Origin: Geothrix limicola
GTDB lineage: Bacteria > Acidobacteriota > Holophagae > Holophagales > Holophagaceae
NCBI RefSeq assembly: GCF_030268085.1
Contig: NZ_BSDE01000001.1
Coordinates: 124,001-188,000 of the forward strand
Direction of reading: 5' to 3'
Length of the DNA: 64,000 nucleotides
A model generated the notes under the pieces. The model was not told the DNA's origin. It made no database searches and was given only the letters and a program-made list of their open reading frames with translations. This document shows, in pieces, positions 6,430 through 14,732 of the stretch. The position numbers and the translations under genes were made by a program. Numbering within the stretch: position 1 is the stretch's first letter; the number at the start of each line of letters is the position of its first letter.

Positions 6430-8511
6430 ATGAAACCTCATTCCCTGGCCCTGCCGCTTCTGGCCTTCGTCCTCGCCGCCACTGGCCTGCGTGCGGAAGA
6501 AGGCATGTGGACCTTCGACAACCTGCCGACCAAGAAGATCTCCGAGAAATACGGCTGGGCGCCGGACCAGGCCTGGCTGGACCACGTGCGTCTGTCCTCA
6601 CTGCGCTTCCCCGGCGGCTCCGGCTCCTTCGTGAGCCAGGACGGCCTGGTGCTCACCAACCATCACGTGGGCCGCGGCTGGATCCAGCGCGTGAGCAGCA
6701 AGGAGGCCGACTACGTGAAGAACGGCTTCTCCGCCGCCACCCGCGAGCAGGAGATCAAGGTGCCGGGTCTCGAGCTCATGACGCTGGTCTCCATGGACAA
6801 CATCACCGAGCGCCTGGCCAAGGCCGTCAAGGCCAGCCTGCCGGAGAAGGAAGCCCTGAAGGTCCGCGAGACCGAGATCGAGAAGATCAAGAAAGAGATG
6901 CAGGAGAAGAGCGGCCTCAGCTGCGAGCACGTGACCCTCTACCAGGGCGGCGAGCACTGGATCTACAGCTACAAGAAGCACACGGACGTGCGCCTGGTCT
7001 TCGCCCCCGAGCAGCAGATCGCCTTCTTCGGCGGCGACCCCGACAACTTCACCTTCCCCCGCCACAACCTGGACTTCTCCCTCTTCCGCGTCTATGAGAA
7101 CGGAAAACCGTATCAACCCAAGCATTTCCTGCATTGGACGCATAAAGGGCTCAAAGCGGGGGATCTCACCTTCGTGACGGGCCATCCCGGCCGCACCAGC
7201 CGCCAGGACACCCTGGCCCAGATGGTCTACTCCCGCGACTTCGCGATTCCCATGCGCCTCAAGTCCATGGAGCGCCGCAAGGAGGCGCTGGTGGCCTATG
7301 CCAAGACCTCGCCCGAGGCGGCCCGTCAGGTCAACACCCAGATCTTCGGCATCGAGAACAGCATCAAGGCCGTCACCGGCTACTGGTCGGGCCTGAAGGA
7401 CAAGGAGGCCATGTCCCGCATCGAAGCCGCCGAGAAGGATCTCCGGGCCAAGGTGGCGAAGGACGCCAAGCTCACGGCCAGCGCAGGGGATAGTTGGGCC
7501 AAGATCGAGGCGGCGACCCAAGTGGCGAAAGGGCTTTCCAAGGATGCCCTGAACGTCGGTACCGCGAACTCGACCCTGCTCGGCCACGCCCTCACCCTGG
7601 TACGGCTCGCCGATGAAGAGGCCCTGCCCAGCGAGAAGCGGCTGCCCGAATTCAGCGACGCCAACCTGAAGTCGCTCAAGACCCGCGTGGGCGTGCCCTC
7701 CCCCTACTACAAGGAGCAGGAAGTCTTCCTGTTCACCAAGGGGCTCGAAGACGCCGCCGTGGAGCTTGGTGTGGATCACCCATATGTCCAGGCCATGCTG
7801 GGGGGCAAGTCCGCCGCCGAGGTCGCCAAGGCCGCGGTGGAGGGCTCCAAGCTCGCCGATCCCGAGGCGCGCAAGGCGCTGATGGCCGGTGGCAAGAAGG
7901 CCATCGCGGAAAGCACCGATCCCATGATCCTGCTCGCCAAGAAGCTCGATCCCATCGGCCGCGAGCTGCGCAAGAAGCAGGAAGACCAGGTGGCCAGCGT
8001 CATCACCGAGCACGGCAGCCGCATCGCCAAGGCCCGTTTTGCGGTCTACGGCAAGAACACCTACCCCGATGCCACCTTCACCCTGCGCCTCACCTACGGT
8101 CCCGTGGCCGAGTACAAGGGCAACGGTACGCTCATCCAGCCCTTCACGACCTTCGGCGGTCTCTATGACCGCTACGACAGCTGGGGCGGCAACGAGGCGA
8201 AGGCCCATGACGGCTCTTGGACCCTTCCCCAACGTTGGGTTAAGAAGCGCAAAGCGTTGAACCCCTCCGTGCCCTTCAATTTCGCCCACAAGGTCGACAT
8301 CATCGGCGGCAATTCCGGTTCGCCCGTGATCGACATGAAGGGCGAACTGGTGGGTCTGATCTTCGACGGCAACATCGAAAGCCTGCCCGGCAACTACTTC
8401 TACGACGAGGCCGTGAACCGCGGCGTCGCCGTGGATGCCCGCGCCATCGTCCATGCCCTGGACAAGGTCTATGGCGCCACGGGCCTCGTGGCCGAGCTCA
8501 CCGGCAAGTAA
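6430..8511 (+). CDS. S46 dipeptidyl-peptidase (DPP7-like), first of three
   Basis: This 693-residue exported serine peptidase of the DPP7/DPP11 family should remove dipeptides from oligopeptide N-termini in the periplasm. A signal peptide ends near LRA-EE. The family N-terminus EEGMWTFDNLP follows, then the chymotrypsin-fold catalytic elements: His in TNHHVGRG (78-79), Asp in PRHNLDFSLFR, and Ser629 in GGNSGSPV. The position 18 residues after the catalytic Ser, which sets S1 specificity in P. gingivalis enzymes (Gly for hydrophobic P1 in DPP7, Arg for acidic P1 in DPP11), is Gly647 here, predicting hydrophobic P1 preference. ATG 6430 has GGAG nearby; the upstream in-frame ATG at 6400 would spoil the signal peptide. 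Two close paralogs follow on the same strand. Confidence 0.93.
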   Translation: MKPHSLALPLLAFVLAATGLRAEEGMWTFDNLPTKKISEKYGWAPDQAWLDHVRLSSLRFPGGSGSFVSQDGLVLTNHHVGRGWIQRVSSKEADYVKNGFSAATREQEIKVPGLELMTLVSMDNITERLAKAVKASLPEKEALKVRETEIEKIKKEMQEKSGLSCEHVTLYQGGEHWIYSYKKHTDVRLVFAPEQQIAFFGGDPDNFTFPRHNLDFSLFRVYENGKPYQPKHFLHWTHKGLKAGDLTFVTGHPGRTSRQDTLAQMVYSRDFAIPMRLKSMERRKEALVAYAKTSPEAARQVNTQIFGIENSIKAVTGYWSGLKDKEAMSRIEAAEKDLRAKVAKDAKLTASAGDSWAKIEAATQVAKGLSKDALNVGTANSTLLGHALTLVRLADEEALPSEKRLPEFSDANLKSLKTRVGVPSPYYKEQEVFLFTKGLEDAAVELGVDHPYVQAMLGGKSAAEVAKAAVEGSKLADPEARKALMAGGKKAIAESTDPMILLAKKLDPIGRELRKKQEDQVASVITEHGSRIAKARFAVYGKNTYPDATFTLRLTYGPVAEYKGNGTLIQPFTTFGGLYDRYDSWGGNEAKAHDGSWTLPQRWVKKRKALNPSVPFNFAHKVDIIGGNSGSPVIDMKGELVGLIFDGNIESLPGNYFYDEAVNRGVAVDARAIVHALDKVYGATGLVAELTGK

Positions 8512-8527
8512 CGAAACGGTCTTCCCA

Positions 8528-8598
8528 TCCACAGATTTCACGGATTCACACAGATCCCTCTTCACGCTTGCATCTGTGACTTCCGTGGAATCTGTGGA
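8528..8598. repeat. Long imperfect hairpin repeat, copy 1 (between S46 paralogs)
   Basis: A left arm of about 28 nt (8528-8555, TCCACAGATTTCACGGATTC...) is nearly the reverse complement of a right arm at 8572-8598 (ATCTGTGACTTCCGTGGAAT...), with a 16-nt loop. A diverged second copy lies at 10692-10757 before the next paralog. These 'CACAGATTTCACGGATT'-type units look like a dispersed bacterial intergenic repeat and would fold into a stable mRNA hairpin about 20 nt before the start codon of the next gene. Confidence 0.8.
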
Positions 8599-8618
8599 TT
8601 GAGTTTTCTGGAGTTTCC

Positions 8619-10676
8619 ATGCGCCTCACCGCCCTCACCCTCCTGCTCGCCCTGCCCGCGCTGCGCGCGGACGAGGGCATGTGGACCTTCGACAACCTGC
8701 CCACCCAGAAGATCCAGGCGAAATACGGATGGGCGCCGGACCAGGTCTGGCTCGACCATGTGCGCCTCTCGGCCGTGCGCTTCCCCGGTGGTTCGGGCTC
8801 CTTCGTGAGCAAGGACGGCCTCGTGCTGACGAACCACCACGTGGGGCACCACTGGACCCAGGCGGTTTCCGATGCCCAGCACGACTACGTGAAGAACGGC
8901 TTCGTCGCCATCGACCGCGAACACGAGATCAAGGTGCCGGGCCTGGCGCTCTACACCCTGCTGGAGATGGAGAACGTCACCGAGCGCATCGAGCAGGCCG
9001 TGCCTAAGGATGCCGATGACCAGGCCGCCGCCAAGGCCAAGGCCGCCGCGCTCGCGGCCCTGGTGAAGGAACAGGGGGCGAAGACGGGCCTGGACTGCCA
9101 GCCGGTCTCGCTCTACCAGGGCGGTCAGGTCTGGATCTACCGCTACAAGAAGCACACGGATGTGCGCCTCGTCATGTCGCCGGAATACGGCGTGGCGGCC
9201 TTCGGCAAGGACTGGGACAACTTCAGCTGGCCCCGCCACGATCTGGATTTCAGCCTCTTCCGCGTCTACGAGAACGGCAAGCCCTACACGCCCGCCCAGC
9301 ACCTCACCTGGGGCCAGAAGGGCGTCCAGTACGGCGATCCGATCTTCACCGTGGGCCATCCGGGCCGCACCTCGCGCCTGGAGACCCTGGCCCAGATGGA
9401 GGCCAAGCGGGACGTCACCAACCCCCTGGTCATCCGGGCGCTGGATCGCGGCCGCGCCGCGCTGCACGCCTACGCAGCCCAGGGGACGGAGCAGTCCCGT
9501 CGCGTCTCCGCCGACATCATGGGTGCCGAGAATGCGTACAAGGTGGTCGTGGGTGAAACCGACGGCCTCCGGGACAGGGAGGCCATGGCCCGCGTCGCCG
9601 CCGCGGAGAAGGAACTGCGCGCCAAGGTGGCCGCCGATCCCAAGCTCAAGGCGCTGGCGGGCGACAGCTGGACGAAGGTCGAAGAGGCCGTCGAACAGCA
9701 GAAGACCCTCGCCCGGGAAAGCTTCCTCATGGGCTCCCTGCGCGGAGAGGTGCTGGGTACGGCCCTGTCCCTGCAGCGCCACGCCACGGAAATGCAGAAG
9801 CCCGCGGATCAGCGCGGCCCGCAGTACCGCGACGAGAAGGGGCTGACGGCCCTGAAGGCCCGCCTCAAGGGCGGCGAACCCTCCGATGCGGAACAGGAGC
9901 TGCTGGCCCTGCAGAACGTCCTGACCTCCGCCCAGCAGGAGCTGCCCGCCAATCATCCGCTCGTCCAGACCCTGCTCGGCGGCAAGAGCCCCGCGGCCGC
10001 GGCCAAGTCCCTGCTGGGGGGAACACGGCTGCTGGATCCGGCCGCCCGCGCGGCGCTCATCGACGGCGACCCCAAGGCCATCCTGGAAAGCGCCGACCCG
10101 GCCCTGGCGCTGGTTCGCCAGCTCAGCCCCAGGTTGGAGGAGATCCAGAAGAAGCAGCAGGCCCTGCAGGCGGTGATCTCCGAGCACCTCACCCGCATCG
10201 CCAAGGCCCGCTTCGCCGTCTACGGCACCTCCACCTATCCCGACGCGACCTTCACCCTGCGTCTGTCCTACGGCGCCGTCGAGACCTACCCCAGCGCCGG
10301 CACGCTGGCCCAGCCCTTCACGACCTTCGCGGGTATGTATGACCGCGCCGCGGGCTGGGGCCCCAAGGCCGAAGACGGCTCCTGGGAGGTTCCGGCCCGG
10401 TGGATCGAGCGCCGCGACAAGCTGAACCTCTTCACGCCCTACAACTTCATCTCGACCAACGACATCATCGGCGGGAATTCCGGCAGCCCGGTGGTGGACA
10501 AGCGGGGCGAGCTGGTGGGCCTGGCCTTCGACGGCAACATCGAAAGCAATGCCGGCCGCTACTACTTCGACGCCCGGGTGAACCGCTGCCTCTCCGTGGA
10601 TGCCCGCGCCATCGTGGAGGCCCTCGGCAAGGTCTACGACGCCAATCACCTCGTCGCAGAGCTGACGGGCAAGTAA
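8619..10676 (+). CDS. S46 dipeptidyl-peptidase (DPP7-like), second of three
   Basis: A 685-residue paralog of the preceding gene, with the same order of parts: signal peptide (MRLTALTLLLALPALRA), DEGMWTFDNLP, His in TNHHVGHHW, Asp in PRHDLDFSLFR and catalytic Ser621 in GGNSGSPV. The specificity position, Ser+18, is Gly639, again predicting hydrophobic P1 residues. The helical middle domain is the most diverged part and is shorter than in the neighbours. An extra His follows the catalytic His pair (NHHVGHH, versus NHHVGRG in the two flanking paralogs). The start has TGGAG 8 bp upstream. The gene is bracketed by two copies of a hairpin repeat (8528-8598 and 10692-10757), suggesting that duplication or loss here could go through recombination between repeats. 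Confidence 0.93.
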   Translation: MRLTALTLLLALPALRADEGMWTFDNLPTQKIQAKYGWAPDQVWLDHVRLSAVRFPGGSGSFVSKDGLVLTNHHVGHHWTQAVSDAQHDYVKNGFVAIDREHEIKVPGLALYTLLEMENVTERIEQAVPKDADDQAAAKAKAAALAALVKEQGAKTGLDCQPVSLYQGGQVWIYRYKKHTDVRLVMSPEYGVAAFGKDWDNFSWPRHDLDFSLFRVYENGKPYTPAQHLTWGQKGVQYGDPIFTVGHPGRTSRLETLAQMEAKRDVTNPLVIRALDRGRAALHAYAAQGTEQSRRVSADIMGAENAYKVVVGETDGLRDREAMARVAAAEKELRAKVAADPKLKALAGDSWTKVEEAVEQQKTLARESFLMGSLRGEVLGTALSLQRHATEMQKPADQRGPQYRDEKGLTALKARLKGGEPSDAEQELLALQNVLTSAQQELPANHPLVQTLLGGKSPAAAAKSLLGGTRLLDPAARAALIDGDPKAILESADPALALVRQLSPRLEEIQKKQQALQAVISEHLTRIAKARFAVYGTSTYPDATFTLRLSYGAVETYPSAGTLAQPFTTFAGMYDRAAGWGPKAEDGSWEVPARWIERRDKLNLFTPYNFISTNDIIGGNSGSPVVDKRGELVGLAFDGNIESNAGRYYFDARVNRCLSVDARAIVEALGKVYDANHLVAELTGK

Positions 10677-10691
10677 CAGACGGCCTTCTTC

Positions 10692-10757
10692 TCCACGGAT
10701 TTCACGGATTCGCACAGGCTCCTCTCCTGCATCTGTGACATCCGTGGAATCTGTGGA
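10692..10757. repeat. Long imperfect hairpin repeat, copy 2
   Basis: This second copy of the 8528-8598 repeat has a left arm TCCACGGATTTCACGGATT... (10692-10717) and a right arm ATCTGTGACATCCGTGGAAT... (10731-10757). It occupies the same position relative to the next start codon as copy 1, and the following bases (TTGCGTTTTTCGGGAGTTCCC) also resemble those after copy 1, so the whole upstream segment was duplicated together with the gene. Confidence 0.8.
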
Positions 10758-10778
10758 TTGCGTTTTTCGGGAGTTCCC

Positions 10779-12860
10779 ATGCGCCTCACCGCCCTCGCCG
10801 CCACCCTCGCGATGACGCTCGCCCTGCCCACGCTGCGCGCGGACGAGGGCATGTGGACCTTCGACAACATTCCCGTCCAGAAGATCAAGGCGAAGTACGG
10901 CGTTGCCCTCGACGGGGCCTGGCTGAAGAACGTCCAGCTGGCCACGGTCCGCTTTCCCGGCGGCACGGGCGCCTTCGTGAGCCGCGACGGCCTGGTGGTG
11001 ACCAACCATCACGTGGGGCGCGGCGCCATCGCGCAGGTGTCCAGCGCCAAGGCCGATCTCGTGCGGGACGGCTTCACCGCCGCCACCCGCGCCGAGGAGA
11101 TCCCCGTCCCCGGGCTCGAACTGATGATGCTCGTCTCCATGGAGAACGTGACGGATCGCGTGAACGGCGCCGTGAAGCCGGGCACGGCGGACAAGGACGC
11201 GCTCACCGCGAGGCGCAATGCCCTGGCCGAGCTCCGCAAATCCGAGGAGGCGAAGACGGGCCTCACCTGCGAGCCCGTCACCCTCTACCAGGGCGGCGAG
11301 TACTGGATCTACGGCTACAAGAAGTTCACGGACGTCCGCCTCGCGGCGGCACCGGAACTCCAGGTGGCGGCTTTCGGCGGCGACGCCGACAACTACACCT
11401 ACCCGCGCCACAACCTGGATTTCAGCCTCTTCCGCGTCTACGAGAACGGCCAGCCCTACCACCCGACCGCCATCCTGCCCTTCCAGCCCAAGGGCGTGTC
11501 CATCGGCGACCTCACGTTCATCTCAGGACATCCCGGCACGACCTTCCGCCAGCAGACCCACGCCCAGATGGTCTACGCCCGCGACATCGGCATCCCCTCC
11601 CAGCTGAAGGCCATGGCCCGCCAGAAGGCCGCCCTGGAAACCCTCTCGGCCACTTCGCCCGAGGCGCACCGCATCGCCGCCGAGGCGATCTACGGCATCG
11701 AGAATGGCTACAAGCGGCTCAGCGGTCAGTTGCTGGGCCTGGCCAAGGCTGAGAATTTGCGCAAGGTCGAGGTGGAAGAATCGTCGCTGAAAGCTTCGGT
11801 GCACAAGGATCCCGCGCTGCAGTCCCGGTGCGGTGAGAGCTGGGATCGGGTGGCCCAGGCGGTGGAACGCCAGAAGGCCCTGCTGAAGGAATTCAACGCC
11901 ATCAGCCCAGGCCGGGTGGTGACCCTGGGCCACGCGCTGACCCTGGTGCGCCTGGCCGAGGAGGAGGCCAAGCCCTCGGCGCTGCGGTTGAGCGAGTTCA
12001 GCGACGGGAACCTCAAGGCCACCAAGGCCCGGCTCGCTTCACCGCGGCCCGTGCAGAAGCCCATCGACGCCACGCTGCTGACGGTGATCCTCCAGGAGGC
12101 GAAGGAAGAACTCGGCGCCGAGCATCCCTTCGTGAAGGCCGTCCTCGGCGGGCAGTCGCCCGAAGCCGTGGCCAAGGCCGCCGTGGAAGGCACGAAGCTG
12201 GGCGACCCCGCCCTGCGCAAGCAGCTGGCGGAAGGCGGCAAGGCGGCGCTGGAGGCCTGCACCGATCCTATGATCCTGCTCGCGAAAAAAATCGACCCCT
12301 TTAACCGCGCCATCCGCAAGCGGATGGAGGACGAGGTCACCAGCGTGTTCAACGAGCATGGCGGACGCATCGCTGAGGCCCGCTTCAAGGTCTTTGGGAA
12401 GGCGCTCTACCCGGACGCCACTTTCACGCTGCGCCTGGGCTACGGGCCGGTCACGACCTACCACAACGGCACCGGCACCCTGGCCCAGCCCTTCACCACC
12501 TTCATGGGGATGTACGATCGCCACCTGGGCTGGGGCGGTAATGCCCTGGCCGCCGAGGGCGGCGCCTGGACGCTGCCGCAGCGCTGGCTCGACCGGCAGG
12601 CGAAGCTGGACCTCAGCACCCCCTTCAACTTCATCTACGCCTGCGACACTGTGGGAGGCAACAGCGGCAGCCCGGTGATGAACACCAAGGGCGAGTTCGT
12701 GGGCATCAACTTCGACAGCGTCTACGAAGGGCAGGGCGGCTATTACGTCTACGACGCCGACACCAAGCGCGCCGTGGCCACCGATGCCCGCGCCATCCTC
12801 GAAGCCCTGCGCAAGATCATGGACGCGGGCCATCTGGCGGACGAACTGATCGGACACTAG
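10779..12860 (+). CDS. S46 dipeptidyl-peptidase, third of three, with an atypical specificity residue
   Basis: This 693-residue paralog has signal peptide MRLTALAATLAMTLALPTLRA, DEGMWTFDNIP, His in TNHHVGRG, Asp in PRHNLDFSLFR and catalytic Ser629 in GGNSGSPV. The specificity segment differs from its neighbours: GINFDSVYEG rather than GLxFDGNIES. That segment resembles the DPP11-type context (as I recall it, FDRVWEG), but the key position Ser+18 is Ser647, neither the Gly of DPP7 nor the Arg of DPP11. Substrate preference therefore cannot be assigned and may be intermediate or new. The ATG at 10779 is preferred over one 21 bp upstream because GGGAG and the signal peptide fit it. A DNPH1-like gene begins 3 bp after the stop. 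Confidence 0.92.
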   Translation: MRLTALAATLAMTLALPTLRADEGMWTFDNIPVQKIKAKYGVALDGAWLKNVQLATVRFPGGTGAFVSRDGLVVTNHHVGRGAIAQVSSAKADLVRDGFTAATRAEEIPVPGLELMMLVSMENVTDRVNGAVKPGTADKDALTARRNALAELRKSEEAKTGLTCEPVTLYQGGEYWIYGYKKFTDVRLAAAPELQVAAFGGDADNYTYPRHNLDFSLFRVYENGQPYHPTAILPFQPKGVSIGDLTFISGHPGTTFRQQTHAQMVYARDIGIPSQLKAMARQKAALETLSATSPEAHRIAAEAIYGIENGYKRLSGQLLGLAKAENLRKVEVEESSLKASVHKDPALQSRCGESWDRVAQAVERQKALLKEFNAISPGRVVTLGHALTLVRLAEEEAKPSALRLSEFSDGNLKATKARLASPRPVQKPIDATLLTVILQEAKEELGAEHPFVKAVLGGQSPEAVAKAAVEGTKLGDPALRKQLAEGGKAALEACTDPMILLAKKIDPFNRAIRKRMEDEVTSVFNEHGGRIAEARFKVFGKALYPDATFTLRLGYGPVTTYHNGTGTLAQPFTTFMGMYDRHLGWGGNALAAEGGAWTLPQRWLDRQAKLDLSTPFNFIYACDTVGGNSGSPVMNTKGEFVGINFDSVYEGQGGYYVYDADTKRAVATDARAILEALRKIMDAGHLADELIGH

Positions 12861-12863
12861 GCC

Positions 12864-13286
12864 GTGGATCTCTACTTCTCCTGCTCCCTCACCGGTGGCC
12901 GCCAGGACCAGCCCGTCTACGCGGCCCTGGTGGCGCACCTCCAGGCCCTGGGCCATCATGTGCTGACGGCCCACCTCGCCGACGAGGCCGCCATGGCCTC
13001 GGACGGCGGGATGTCTGCGGAGGCGGTCTATGAGCGGGACACGGCCTGGGTGAAGGACTGCGACGCCCTCATCGCCGAGGTGAGCACGCCCTCCCACGGC
13101 GTCGGCTTCGAGATCGCCTATGCCCTGGACCGGGGCCGGCCCGTGCTCTGCCTGGCCCGGGAGGGCGTCCGCGTCAGCAAGATGCTGACGGGGATTCGTC
13201 GGAGCGGCTTCATGTTCGGCACCTACGCCACCTTCGAGGAGGCCAAGAGCCGGATGGAAGCCTTCCTCGCCGCTAAAGCCCTCTGA
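12864..13286 (+). CDS. Nucleoside 2-deoxyribosyltransferase-fold protein (DNPH1/RCL-like N-glycosidase)
   Basis: This 140-residue cytoplasmic protein is probably a hydrolase that cleaves the N-glycosidic bond of (modified) deoxynucleoside 5'-monophosphates. It has the Rossmann-like N-terminus MDLYFSCSLTGGR, an acidic 'ERDTAWVKDCDALIAEVS' segment, and the signature S77-x5-E83 in PSHGVGFEIAYAL, with Glu83 as the catalytic nucleophile by analogy with Ser87/Glu93 of human RCL. The GTG start is only 3 bp after the S46 gene, so expression is probably coupled to the peptidases, although there is no obvious biochemical link. It overlaps the convergent MarC gene by 14 bp. True deoxyribosyltransferase activity is an alternative. 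Confidence 0.8.
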   Translation: MDLYFSCSLTGGRQDQPVYAALVAHLQALGHHVLTAHLADEAAMASDGGMSAEAVYERDTAWVKDCDALIAEVSTPSHGVGFEIAYALDRGRPVLCLAREGVRVSKMLTGIRRSGFMFGTYATFEEAKSRMEAFLAAKAL

Positions 13287-13926
13287 TCAGTTCCCGCAGG
13301 CCGCCCCACACGATCTGCACGCCGATGGCGAGCAGGATGAAGGCTGAGATCTGGGAAATGGTGGCTTCACCGGTGGCGCCGAGCTTGCGGATGGCCTTGG
13401 TGCCGAAGCGGTAGAACAGGAACACGCTGAGGGCCGCCAGGGCGATGCCGCAGGTGGTGGCGAGGAAGCCCATCAGCGTCTGGGGATGCCAGATGGGGCC
13501 GCGGGGCACGAGGCTGAGCGTCACGGCCATGGTGCCCGGGCCCGCGGTGACGGGCATGGTGAGGGGGAAGAAGGCCTTGTCCAGCAGGTAGGTCTGCAGC
13601 TCGGCCTTGTCGGATTCGCTGAGTTTGGGATTGCGGTTGAGCATGCCCCAGGCGTTGTGGAAGAGCAGCAGGCCGCCGGCTATGGCGATGACGGGAATGG
13701 AGATGCCGAGGAGCTTGAGCATCCAGCCGCCGACCACCAGCAGCAGCGTGAGGAACGCCCAGGTGTAGAAGCCGATGAGCGCCGCCAGGTGGTTGCGCTG
13801 CGTTTCCTTCACGCCGCCCGTGAGCTGAAGGAAGACCGGCGCCATGGCGGGCGGGTTCAGGATGGGGAAGAGGGCCAGGAAGGTGAACATCATGGTGTTC
13901 AGGAAGAGGGCCAAGACGGACTCCAC
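13273..13926 (-). CDS. MarC-family integral membrane protein
   Basis: This 217-residue inner-membrane protein has six predicted helices, the size and layout of the MarC/UPF0056 family. Conserved parts are FLALFPILNPPAMAPVF in helix 1, the 'LLLFHNAWGML' helix, PLTMPVTAGPGTMAV, and the final ISAFILLAIGVQIVWGGL helix. The biochemical function of the family is unsettled, and the early link to multiple antibiotic resistance was not upheld. The GTG start at 13926 begins MESVLALF at the membrane. The 3' end overlaps the convergent DNPH1-like gene by 14 bp, so there is no room for a terminator between them. Confidence 0.92.
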   Translation of the reverse strand: MESVLALFLNTMMFTFLALFPILNPPAMAPVFLQLTGGVKETQRNHLAALIGFYTWAFLTLLLVVGGWMLKLLGISIPVIAIAGGLLLFHNAWGMLNRNPKLSESDKAELQTYLLDKAFFPLTMPVTAGPGTMAVTLSLVPRGPIWHPQTLMGFLATTCGIALAALSVFLFYRFGTKAIRKLGATGEATISQISAFILLAIGVQIVWGGLRELIRGL

Positions 13927-13985
13927 GCAAGCGAATGCCTCATGCGATCCTACCCATTCCCCGCGGCCTGCGTGAACCGCGAAGC

Positions 13986-14615
13986 CTAACGGCGGCGCGT
14001 CGGACGCCCCTTGGTTTCCGGCCAGACGGCCATGGCGGCCTCCACGACGGCCTGGAGTTTGGCCCTGGGGGCGCCGCTCTTGGCGTGCACGGCCAGGCCC
14101 GCGAGACAGGTGTTGAAGAAGGCTGCCAGGTGGTTTGGCTCGATGTCGGGAAGAGCCTGGCCGGCCTCCTGGGCCCGACGGAGGCAGTGCCTCAAGGCCA
14201 GCTCGCCCTTCTGAAGGGCTTTCCGGAGGGCGGTTTCCACGGACTCGGGGGTGGAGGCTCCCCCGCAGTTGGCGGCGCCGGTGATGATGAAGCAGCCGCC
14301 CGGCAGCTCCAGATCTGTGAGCATGTCCACCATCGCATCGAGGAACCGGCGGATGGCCTTCCGGGCATTCGGTTCGGTGGTGAGAAGGGTGGCGTGCTGT
14401 CGGATCCGATGCTCCAGGTAGTGTTCGAGGCTCCTCAGGTAGAGCGTCTCCTTGTCGCCGAAAGCCGCGTAGAGGCTCGGTTTGCTCAGGCCCATGACCG
14501 CCGTCAGTTCAGAGATGGACGCGCCTTCGTAACCGCGGCGCCAGAACACGCTGAGGGCCGCGTCCAAGGCGGCCTCTGGCTCGAAACCGCGGGGGCGACC
14601 GCGTGATTGGGTCAT
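13986..14615 (-). CDS. TetR/AcrR-family transcriptional repressor
   Basis: This 209-residue regulator has an N-terminal helix-turn-helix (about residues 10-58; ASISELTAVMGLSKPSLYAAFGDKETLY is the recognisable TetR signature, split here by wording only) and a C-terminal ligand domain of the TetR_C type often seen in AcrR/YxaF-like repressors, including a conserved PGGCF...CGG segment with cysteines. A perfect AAGGAGG precedes the ATG. It is divergent from an MBL hydrolase, and the 117-bp spacer contains two copies of a 12-bp palindrome (14653-14664 and 14672-14683) overlapping a sigma-70 promoter. It therefore most likely represses both itself and the hydrolase, and is released by a small, possibly electrophilic, ligand. 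Confidence 0.9.
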   Translation of the reverse strand: MTQSRGRPRGFEPEAALDAALSVFWRRGYEGASISELTAVMGLSKPSLYAAFGDKETLYLRSLEHYLEHRIRQHATLLTTEPNARKAIRRFLDAMVDMLTDLELPGGCFIITGAANCGGASTPESVETALRKALQKGELALRHCLRRAQEAGQALPDIEPNHLAAFFNTCLAGLAVHAKSGAPRAKLQAVVEAAMAVWPETKGRPTRRR

Positions 14616-14640
14616 GCTGCCTCCTTTCGGAACGCTCTGG

Positions 14641-14668
14641 TTGACAATTTTATACCGATCAGTAAATT
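14641..14668 (+). promoter_or_regulatory. Sigma-70 promoter for the MBL hydrolase gene
   Basis: A perfect -35 TTGACA (14641-14646) is followed, 16 bp later, by TAAATT (14663-14668, 4 of 6 matches to TATAAT). The first TetR-type palindrome lies within the spacer, so repressor and polymerase would compete. It points toward the gene starting at 14733. Confidence 0.6.
14653..14664. promoter_or_regulatory. TetR operator, copy 1 (one mismatch)
   Basis: TACCGATCAGTA differs from the perfect palindrome TACCGATCGGTA at 14672-14683 by one base. It lies inside the promoter spacer. The centres of the two copies are 19 bp apart, a spacing suited to two adjacent TetR dimers. Confidence 0.65.
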
Positions 14669-14671
14669 AAA

Positions 14672-14683
14672 TACCGATCGGTA
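14672..14683. promoter_or_regulatory. TetR operator, copy 2 (perfect palindrome)
   Basis: TACCGATCGGTA is a perfect 12-bp palindrome just downstream of the predicted -10 element, in the spacer between the divergent tetR and MBL genes. Autoregulation and control of the hydrolase are inferred from its position. Confidence 0.7.
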
Positions 14684-14732
14684 CAAAAATACTCCAGGCC
14701 CCCGAAACCCAGACCCCTCGAAAGGCGCTCCC

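Noticed and set aside
8562-11462. Very long antisense open frame opposite the S46 genes
   Set aside because: It mirrors the GC-rich codon pattern of the real genes, has no ribosome site and gives a low-complexity Gly/Leu/Ala/Arg protein.
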